64,000 nt of DNA from Burkholderiales bacterium (GTDB taxonomy: Bacteria; Pseudomonadota; Gammaproteobacteria; Burkholderiales; Burkholderiaceae_C): positions 1 through 64,000 of the forward strand of contig JAKFVA010000009.1 in assembly GCA_021732385.1 (NCBI GenBank). Reading direction: 5' to 3'. A program made the translations under genes and the position numbers. The notes beneath the pieces are model-generated. The model was not told where the DNA came from. It made no database searches and saw nothing but the letters and a program-made list of their open reading frames with translations. The first letter of the stretch is position 1. Each line of letters opens with the position of its first letter. Below are positions 58,676 through 64,000 of the stretch, piece after piece.

Positions 58676-58704
58676 GGCCCGAGGCTACTGCGTAGCGCCG
58701 GGCC
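58676..58704 (-). terminator. Hairpin with T tract between rpmF and plsX (attenuator?)
   Basis: On the minus strand GGCCCG-GC-GCTAC-GCA-GTAGC-CT-CGGGCC, a long interrupted stem, followed by TTTGTTTTG. It lies between the rpmF stop (58724) and plsX start. Because plsX belongs to the same series as rpmF, this may be partial attenuation rather than full termination, keeping L32 higher than PlsX. Confidence 0.6.
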
Positions 58705-58723
58705 TGCTTTTGTCGGACTAGTT

Positions 58724-58906
58724 TTAAGCTTCAGACTTGGTTTTCAGCACCTTGCGACCACGGTAAAAGCCGGTGGGGCTAATGTGGTGGCGCAAATGCA
58801 CCTCGCCTGTGGTGGATTCCACGGCAATGCCGGGCACGTTCAAGGCGTTGTGCGAGCGGTGCATGCCGCGCTTGGAAGGTGACTTTTTGTTCTGTTGGAC
58901 GGCCAT
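58724..58906 (-). CDS. rpmF: 50S ribosomal protein L32
   Basis: A 60-residue basic ribosomal protein. [22 protein letters not shown] at the start and [18 protein letters not shown] at the end are diagnostic. No zinc cysteines, the usual form in Betaproteobacteria. Own sigma-70 promoter about 120 bases upstream (59036-59064). yceD, normally just upstream, is 2.1 kb away here, with yceI genes between. Confidence 0.97.
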   Translation of the reverse strand: MAVQQNKKSPSKRGMHRSHNALNVPGIAVESTTGEVHLRHHISPTGFYRGRKVLKTKSEA

Positions 58907-59035
58907 GATCCGCTCCTGGGTAAATAGCGCCAGCCCACTTTGGGCCGCGCTGAATTAAGAAATCTGCCGGGGTTGCCGTACAAAGCCAGGCCAATTTGCC
59001 AAAGCCCTGTCCATCAGCTATCCAGTAAACCCGAG

Positions 59036-59064
59036 ATTATAACTTGCTGCACAGCACAAGGCAA
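59036..59064 (-). promoter_or_regulatory. Putative sigma-70 promoter of rpmF-plsX-fab series
   Basis: Minus strand TTGCCT (59059-59064), exactly 17 bases, TATAAT (59036-59041). A near-consensus promoter with a leader of about 120 bases before rpmF. Confidence 0.65.
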
Positions 59065-59116
59065 ACCCGCCGCTTGGCTGTAGCAGGCAAGCGGCGGCTC
59101 AATACGCCAACAACAG

Positions 59117-59704
59117 TTACTGCTTGACCGCCTCGACCTGGATGGTGACCTTGATTTCGTCCGATGTGGCCTTGTTGGCCAAGCCCCAGTTCAGACCAAA
59201 CAAGCTGCGTTTGACAACGGCTTCGAAGTCGCCGCCACAGACCTCACGCTTGACAAAGGGGTTCTCGTAGCAGTTGAAGCCCAACGCCTTGAGGGTGACG
59301 GGGTTGGTAACACCCAACATGGTGAGGTTGCCACTGACCTCGACTACCTTGTCGCCGTCGAACTTGAACTTGTCGCCTACAAACTTGGCCGTGGGAAATT
59401 TTTCTACGTTGAAGAAATCTTCCTTCTTCAGGTGCGCGTTGAATGGGGCCACGCCGGTGTTGACCGAGGCCATGTCAATAGTCAAATCAACCTTGCCGGT
59501 TTTGGCGGCCTTGTCCAGCGTGACATCGCCTTCGTACTTGTCCCAGGAGCCGCGGTTAGTGGAGGTGCCAAAGTGCTTGGCCTCCCACAGGGCCTTGGTG
59601 TGGGTGGTATCAATCTTGTACTGCGCTGGCTGGGCTTGCGCGCTGCCGGCCAAAACAAAAGCGGCGGCGGCAATGGCGGTCAGGGTGCTTAGGGTGGTTT
59701 TCAT
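59117..59704 (-). CDS. yceI: YceI family periplasmic protein (1)
   Basis: A 195-residue exported protein of the YceI lipocalin-like family that binds isoprenoid-type ligands. Signal peptide (AIAAAAFVLAGSAQA), then YKIDTTHTKALWEAKHFGTS, VDLTIDMASVNTGVAPFNAHLK and DFFNVEKFPTAKFVGDKF. Two cysteines late (FNCYENPFVKREVCGGDF) could form a disulfide. Followed upstream by a second YceI gene and a cytochrome b561 gene; E. coli has a yceJ (b561)-yceI pair. Confidence 0.88.
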   Translation of the reverse strand: MKTTLSTLTAIAAAAFVLAGSAQAQPAQYKIDTTHTKALWEAKHFGTSTNRGSWDKYEGDVTLDKAAKTGKVDLTIDMASVNTGVAPFNAHLKKEDFFNVEKFPTAKFVGDKFKFDGDKVVEVSGNLTMLGVTNPVTLKALGFNCYENPFVKREVCGGDFEAVVKRSLFGLNWGLANKATSDEIKVTIQVEAVKQ

Positions 59705-59751
59705 GGTGGTTTCCTTGTTAAAAATCAAAAAAGAGTTTGTTAGAGATCAGA

Positions 59752-60300
59752 TCACAGCCCCGCTAGAGCCAGTTTGAACTTAACGGTGACATCGTTGGCG
59801 ACAATGCTGACGTCGGCCCATTCGCCAGCGCCAATCTGAAAATCGTTGCGCTTGAGGACAAAACTTCCTTGCGCCAAGCCCGTGGTGCCAGTTTGAACCA
59901 GCGTAACCGGCACGACCACTGGCTTGGTGTTGCCTTTGATACTCAGGGTTTCGCTAACCTCATATTTGCCTGGGCCCACGGCCTTGATGGCACTCGATGC
60001 AAACGTGGCCTGCGGAAACTTGACTACGCTAAACCAATCCGGTTTTTTCAGCTCCTTGATGGTCTCGGCATCACCAATCTCGGCGCTGCCCAAGTCGATG
60101 GCAAAGTTGATCTTGCCTGTTTCGGGTTTTTTGGTGTCAAAGGCTATTTGCGCATCAAATTTTTTGAATTTGCCGTCTACTGGCACGCCTAGTTGTTTGG
60201 ACACAAAGACAATTTCGCTTTGCGCAGGCACCAGTTTTTGCTGGGCAAAAGCGCTTGACAGCGCCAGCGCAGCCAAGAATAACAGCAGTGTTTTTTTCAT
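59752..60300 (-). CDS. YceI family periplasmic protein (2)
   Basis: A 182-residue paralogue with its own signal peptide (MKKTLLLFLAALALSSAFAQ). IVFVSKQLGVPVDGKFKKFDAQI, INFAIDLGSAEIGDAETIKELKKPDWFSVVKFPQATF are the YceI marks. Lacks the cysteines of the first copy. 47 bases separate the two copies, so a shared transcript is likely. The pair with a b561 gene suggests quinone- or electron-related function. Confidence 0.85.
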   Translation of the reverse strand: MKKTLLLFLAALALSSAFAQQKLVPAQSEIVFVSKQLGVPVDGKFKKFDAQIAFDTKKPETGKINFAIDLGSAEIGDAETIKELKKPDWFSVVKFPQATFASSAIKAVGPGKYEVSETLSIKGNTKPVVVPVTLVQTGTTGLAQGSFVLKRNDFQIGAGEWADVSIVANDVTVKFKLALAGL

Positions 60301-60356
60301 ATCAATTCCGCATCAAAGGTCAGAAGAAAGAGCAAGTTGAATCGGCAGGCCATCGT

Positions 60357-60908
60357 TCAGCGGGCAAAAGGGTTCATGCGGCGCAGCAGGTCGTCACCCG
60401 CTATCCATTGGTGCTTCAGCGCCGCAGCCACATGCAGCGCCACCACCGCTGCCAAGGTATAGGCCAGCGTGCGGTGCACCAGCTTGAGCAAATCCGCCAG
60501 GTCTTTGTCGCGCGGCACCCAGTCGGGCAGCGGCAGCACGCCAAAATACACCACCTGAAAACCCGCCGCCGAACTGTAGGCCCAGCCCGCCAGCGGCAAC
60601 GCGAAAAATAAAACGTAGAGCAGGCCGTGGGTCAGGTGCGAGGCCTTAACTTGCCAGTCAGGTGTGTCGCCATGCAACGCAGGCGGGCGGTGCGCAAGCC
60701 GCCATAGCAGTCGCATGGCGGAGAGCGTCAAAATCGTAATGCCCGCCCATTTGTGCCAGTTGTATTGCTTCAAGCGCGCCGGGGAAAACGGCAAATCCAC
60801 CATGTAAAAGCCAAACCCCCAGGCCCCCACAATCAGCAGCGCCAACAGCCAGTGCAGGGCAATGGCGGTTTGGGTGTAGCGGGCGTCGGCGGGGGCGCTG
60901 GGTGTCAT
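60357..60908 (-). CDS. cybB: Cytochrome b561-type membrane protein
   Basis: A 183-residue protein with four transmembrane helices of the bacterial b561 family. Haem histidines fit TAIALHWLLALLIVGAW, NWHKWAGI, SHLTHGLLYVLFFALPLAGWAYSS and LVHRTLAYTLAAVVALHVAAALKH. It transfers electrons from quinol, perhaps to the YceI proteins downstream. Start at MTPSAPADARYTQ. Confidence 0.88.
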   Translation of the reverse strand: MTPSAPADARYTQTAIALHWLLALLIVGAWGFGFYMVDLPFSPARLKQYNWHKWAGITILTLSAMRLLWRLAHRPPALHGDTPDWQVKASHLTHGLLYVLFFALPLAGWAYSSAAGFQVVYFGVLPLPDWVPRDKDLADLLKLVHRTLAYTLAAVVALHVAAALKHQWIAGDDLLRRMNPFAR

Positions 60909-61057
60909 CGATTTGATGGTTTCAGTAAGTAGATGGCGAAACGTTGCTAAATACTCCGCCCCGATTATTCCGGTTAAATGCGACAGCAAATCGGGTCTGC
61001 CTGATGACTCCGTTCAAAAATTGCAACAAAGCACATCGATAACCGCATGCGCCAGCC

Positions 61058-61636
61058 TTACAGCTTGTCTTTGAGCACTTGCAGGGCAGCGAACGGATGC
61101 GGCGTGGCGTCTTTGGTGGCCGTTTGCAAGCCCGGCAACATACGCGGGCAGGTGGCATGGCGTGGCGAGATGGGCAGTGCCATCAGTAGCTCGTCCTCCA
61201 GCAAAGCCAGCAAGTCAAAGTCGGTAGTCAGCGCCAGCACGTCTTCTTCAGACGCGTCGTCTTCACGTTCCGCTGTGGCTTCGTCGGCCACAAAACGGTA
61301 GTCTTGTGCCACGGTCAAAGGCGTCAATACGGCCTCCAGGCAACGCTGGCAGCTCAAGTTAAGCGCGATTTGCGCTTGCAAATGCAGCCAGATTTCGTCA
61401 GTCCCACCGCTTTGAGGGCGCTGCATGCCACGGGCCTGCCATGCAGCGCCCTCAAAGGCAGCACCCGGATGCGCCTCGGCCAACAAACGCGGCATGGCTT
61501 GCAGCGGATGTGCGCCAGCTAATACGCCGCCAGCGCTGGCAAATGCCAGCACATCCAGCCGCTGAGCAGAAAAATTTGGCGCGTCAGAATCAGCGGGTAC
61601 AGCAAGCGGCGGGGATTTTTGAGGTGCAACAGACAT
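61058..61636 (-). CDS. yceD: YceD/DUF177 family protein
   Basis: A 192-residue protein linked to 23S rRNA accumulation in E. coli and normally transcribed with rpmF. LNLSCQRCLEAVLTPLTVAQDYRFV and DFDLLALLEDELLMALPISPRH are typical, with C-x-x-C and a further CPRM that could bind metal. In this genome it is separated from rpmF by two yceI genes and cybB. Start at MSVAPQKSPPLAV. Confidence 0.85.
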   Translation of the reverse strand: MSVAPQKSPPLAVPADSDAPNFSAQRLDVLAFASAGGVLAGAHPLQAMPRLLAEAHPGAAFEGAAWQARGMQRPQSGGTDEIWLHLQAQIALNLSCQRCLEAVLTPLTVAQDYRFVADEATAEREDDASEEDVLALTTDFDLLALLEDELLMALPISPRHATCPRMLPGLQTATKDATPHPFAALQVLKDKL

Positions 61637-62019
61637 GCAGCAGAGTTTATAGGGACACCAGCGAGCGCGTTTGCTGCCAATGCAGCATGCCAAGGACGCC
61701 GGAAAACCCTGGTAGCGCTAGCTTTTTCATAGCGCCATCCGCATGTCTTTATTGATCTAAGACCGCTTTTGATGGGTAAAAACAGCTGAAAAAGGCCGGT
61801 TTTGATCTTCAAAACCGCTTTTTGCGCTGTTTCACCCTCCAAAAACTCTTGTGGCTGACTTCAAGGCTATTTTTACCTATCAAATAGGCTTTTAGCTCAG
61901 CATTGACGTGCAGGTACAGCTATCAATAGTGAAGCAAGTTGGCCGCTACTTACAACCCCTTCAGCACCTACTTTGACCACCTGGCGGCGCTGCCGCTGCG
62001 GTGTAGGAAAATCCATGCC
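61637..62019. other. 383-bp gene-free region between yceD and maf
   Basis: Divergent promoter region for yceD and maf. Most of it is dispersed repeat copy C (61729-61923). Any maf promoter would have to lie in or just after that copy; none is clear. Confidence 0.6.
61729..61923. repeat. Dispersed intergenic repeat, copy C (terminal inverted repeats)
   Basis: Left end 61729-61747 reads ATAGCGCCATCCGCATGTC, more diverged than copies A and B. Right end 61905-61923 is GACGTGCAGGTACAGCTAT. Interior is AT-rich. The left end continues TTTATTGATCTAAG as in copy A, and the right flank CAATAGTGAAG matches copy A's CAATAATGAAG. Confidence 0.7.
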
Positions 62020-62622
62020 ATGACGCTTGCCGCTTCCACCTGCCCCGCCCTGATTCTGGGCTCCACTTCGCTTTATAGACGCGAGCTACTCACGCGGCTG
62101 CGCTTGCCGTTTGACGTGGTGGCACCGCAGGTCAATGAAACCCCGCGTCTCGGTGAGATGCCTGCCGCCTTGGCCAGCCGCCTGGCGCTGGAGAAAGCAC
62201 GTGAAGTAGCGGCCCGTCACCCGCAGGCTGTGGTAATTGGTGCAGACCAGGTGGCCGACCTGCACGGCCAGCCGCTGGGCAAACCCGGTACGCATGAGCG
62301 CGCTACCGCCCAGCTGCGCCAGATGAGCGGGCAGACCGTGGTCTTTCACACCGCGCTGGCGGTGGTCTGCCAGGCCAGCGGCTTTGAAATGGCCGACCTT
62401 GCGCCCGTGCGCGTGCTGTTCAGGCCACTGAATGACGCCGAAATTGAAGCCTACCTGTTGGCTGAACAGCCCTACGACTGCGCGGGCAGTGCCAAAAGCG
62501 AGGGACTGGGCATTGCGCTGCTCGCGCGCATTGACAGCGACGACCCCACCGCATTGATTGGCCTGCCGCTGATACGCACTAGCGCCCTGCTGCGCGCCGC
62601 TGGCGTGAAGTTGCTGGCATGA
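62020..62622 (+). CDS. maf: Maf-like nucleotide pyrophosphatase
   Basis: A 200-residue house-cleaning enzyme hydrolysing modified NTPs such as m7GTP (YceF type) or dTTP/UTP. LILGSTSLYRRELLTRL is the signature; VIGADQVADL, GSAKSEGLGIALLARIDSDDPTALIGLPL complete the active site. Start chosen at MTLAASTCPALIL (62020). Coupled by a 4-base overlap to the following methylase. Confidence 0.9.
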   Translation: MTLAASTCPALILGSTSLYRRELLTRLRLPFDVVAPQVNETPRLGEMPAALASRLALEKAREVAARHPQAVVIGADQVADLHGQPLGKPGTHERATAQLRQMSGQTVVFHTALAVVCQASGFEMADLAPVRVLFRPLNDAEIEAYLLAEQPYDCAGSAKSEGLGIALLARIDSDDPTALIGLPLIRTSALLRAAGVKLLA

Positions 62623-63410
62623 CTGTCCCTACACCCCAAGGCACCCTCTACCTGGTTCCAGCTCCGCTGGATTTTGGCTGCGCCACGCAGGCACCCCTGC
62701 AGGATGTGCTGCCGCAGGGCACATTGGCCGTGGCGGCGTGCCTGCAGCACTGGATTGCTGAGAATGCCAAAAGCACCCGCGCCTACCTCAAGCGTGTCTA
62801 CGCTGCGCACCCCAGCGCCCACACGCTGCAGTCGCTACACATTCAGGAGCTGCCGCGCGCTGTGCATAAAAAGGGTGACCACCCGGGTGTCGCACACGAC
62901 TTTGACGCCCGCCCCTTGCTAGCCGCTGCCTTGGGCCTTGATGGCGCACCGCAAGACATTGGCTTGGTCAGCGAGGCGGGCATGCCGGCCATTGCCGACC
63001 CGGGCGCCTCGGTGGTGCGCGCTGCCCATGCGCTGGGTCTGAGGGTGGTGCCGCTGGTGGGCCCCAGTTCGCTGTTGCTGTCGCTGTCTGTCAGCGGTCT
63101 GAACGGCCAAAGTTTTGCTTTTGTCGGCTACCTGCCGCAAGACGCCAGCGCCCGCAACGCGCGCATCCGTGAGCTGGAAGCGCTGGCACTGCACACCGGC
63201 CAGAGCCAGCTGCTGATTGAAACCCCTTACCGCAATGCCGCAGTGCTGGCCGCGCTGCTGGCGGTCTTGCAGCCACGCACGCGCCTGAGCGTTTCGTTTG
63301 GCATGACGCTGGCTTGCATGGCCAGCCGCAGCGCCAGCGTGGCCGACTGGAGAGCACAGCCTGCCGCTTTGCCTTTGGATTTGCCTGCGGTGTATTGCAT
63401 CGGCCTGTAA
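62619..63410 (+). CDS. RsmI-like tetrapyrrole-methylase-fold methyltransferase
   Basis: A 263-residue SAM-dependent methyltransferase related to RsmI (16S rRNA 2'-O-methylation at C1402). LYLVPAPLD, GLVSEAGMPAIADPGASVVRAAHALGLRVVPLVGPSSLLLSLSVSGLNGQSFAFVGYLP and LIETPYRNAAV are typical. The N-terminal part has extra sequence (residues 35-90) absent in RsmI, so it is a paralogue rather than rsmI itself. Next to maf in many Comamonadaceae. Confidence 0.8.
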   Translation: MTVPTPQGTLYLVPAPLDFGCATQAPLQDVLPQGTLAVAACLQHWIAENAKSTRAYLKRVYAAHPSAHTLQSLHIQELPRAVHKKGDHPGVAHDFDARPLLAAALGLDGAPQDIGLVSEAGMPAIADPGASVVRAAHALGLRVVPLVGPSSLLLSLSVSGLNGQSFAFVGYLPQDASARNARIRELEALALHTGQSQLLIETPYRNAAVLAALLAVLQPRTRLSVSFGMTLACMASRSASVADWRAQPAALPLDLPAVYCIGL

Positions 63411-63468
63411 TTTTTTACGTTTGCCAGCATCCAAGCCGAAATCCCCGCCTTGTATGAGCCTGCCATGA

Positions 63469-63678
63469 ATACCCCACAACTTTGCCCTACTCTGGCGGCT
63501 GGCGCTGGCCATCACCAGCTATCGCGCCAATGGGAAGGTCTACCTGGAATAGCTCTACGGCACTCCGGGCGGGAAGGGCAGCACGCGTCGGCTGGCACGC
63601 AAGGAATGGGACGACACCGGCGCACTGCTGGCTGATGAGTAGTTTCTAGAAGGTGGCTTGCGCGTGCGCAAACCGTAG
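63469..63678 (+). pseudogene. Remnant of an unrecognised gene, with in-frame TAG codons
   Basis: One frame of 63469-63678 reads as protein-like sequence (WRLALAITSYRANGKVYLE, then LYGTPGGKGSTRRLARKEWD and FLEGGLRVRKP) interrupted by TAG at 63550 and 63640 and closed by TAG at 63676. Third-position GC is high in this frame, as in real genes. Single C-to-T changes of CAG would explain both internal stops. I do not recognise the family, and there is no intact start. It fills the 303-base gap between the methylase and sppA. Confidence 0.35.
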
Positions 63679-63713
63679 AGCCCAGGCCAAAGCTACTTGG
63701 CCCCAAGCACCAA

Positions 63714-64000
63714 TTAACGCAGCGGGCTGCTCTGGCGCATGGCCTTGAAAGCGCCCTCGCCCAGCGCCGCGCCAAAGCGCTTGGCAAGCCGCTCGGCCAC
63801 GTTCTCGCGCCGCGTGTAGTCAATGATGTCCTCGGCTTTAACTACATCGCGCGCCACCGAGTCAAGGCTGCCGTACTGGTCGGCCAGGCCCAGCTCAATC
63901 GATTGCTGGCCGCTCCAAAACAGGCCGCTAAACAGCTCGGGGGTTTCTTTCAGGCGCTTGCCGCGGCCCTTACGTACCACCTCAATGAACTGCTGGTGAA
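63714..64000 (-). CDS. sppA: S49 family peptidase (SppA-like), C-terminal part
   Basis: The last 95 codons of a minus-strand gene whose start lies beyond the window. HQQFIEVVRKGRGKRL, then FSGLFWSGQQSIELGLADQYGSLDSVARD fits the end of the signal-peptide peptidase SppA catalytic domain, where the K-R-L and G-L-A-D segments are conserved. The Ser-Lys active site is not in the window. Confidence 0.85.
   Translation of the reverse strand, partial: HQQFIEVVRKGRGKRLKETPELFSGLFWSGQQSIELGLADQYGSLDSVARDVVKAEDIIDYTRRENVAERLAKRFGAALGEGAFKAMRQSSPLR

Overview
The window is a 64 kb piece of a chromosome from a betaproteobacterium of the order Burkholderiales, most likely family Comamonadaceae. This rests on GC-rich coding sequence, on family-level protein similarity recognised by eye, and on gene orders typical of that group: murJ | rpsT - DUF3579 - argD-argF; the rpmF-plsX-fabHDG-acpP-fabF series running into rpoE-rseA-rseB-mucD; and lepA-lepB-DUF4845-rnc-era-recO-pdxJ-acpS-nagZ. 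No prophage, plasmid, insertion sequence with a transposase, or CRISPR array is visible, and the species cannot be named from the sequence.

Left part (1-22.4 kb). This holds a DUF547 gene end, murJ, rpsT, arginine genes (argD-argF, and argH further along), acnA, an FAD monooxygenase and an AlgZ/AlgR-type two-component pair. After these come lldD, dinB and a small exported redox group: cytochrome c, a frameshifted DUF3034 gene, an exported truncated globin and a cupredoxin. The part ends with queF, a hydrolase, a prolyl 4-hydroxylase-like gene and yaaA.

Middle part (22.4-40 kb). This holds valS, a degenerate 2-hydroxyacid dehydrogenase, galU, a TusA-like gene, a Nudix hydrolase, cysM and tRNA-Leu(CAA). 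It continues with sapC, a CNNM/CBS protein, apaH, rhlE, pcp with a pyrroline-2-carboxylate reductase-like gene, ypfJ, and a SulP transporter fused to STAS and cyclic-nucleotide-binding domains.

Right part (39.5-64 kb). A long series of genes, almost all on the minus strand, covers nucleotide and cell-wall housekeeping, RNA processing and translation (rnc, era, lepA), protein export (lepB), the envelope-stress regulon (rpoE-rseA-rseB-mucD) and fatty-acid synthesis. Two YceI genes and a cytochrome b561 gene sit between rpmF and yceD, which are neighbours in most relatives. maf and an RsmI-like methylase follow, then gene debris and the end of an sppA-like gene.

The points most worth a second look are: (i) the AT-rich 488-bp gap between mucD and lepA, which has a minus-strand promoter, a perfect DnaA box, a foldable segment and a terminator just before lepA, suggesting an unannotated small RNA or leader; (ii) a family of roughly 180-200 bp intergenic elements with 19-bp terminal inverted repeats (three full copies and one partial, the partial one supplying a start codon); (iii) the frameshifted DUF3034 gene; (iv) a 2-hydroxyacid dehydrogenase lacking both its glycine motif and its catalytic histidine; and (v) a terminator-like hairpin directly before the valS start codon.
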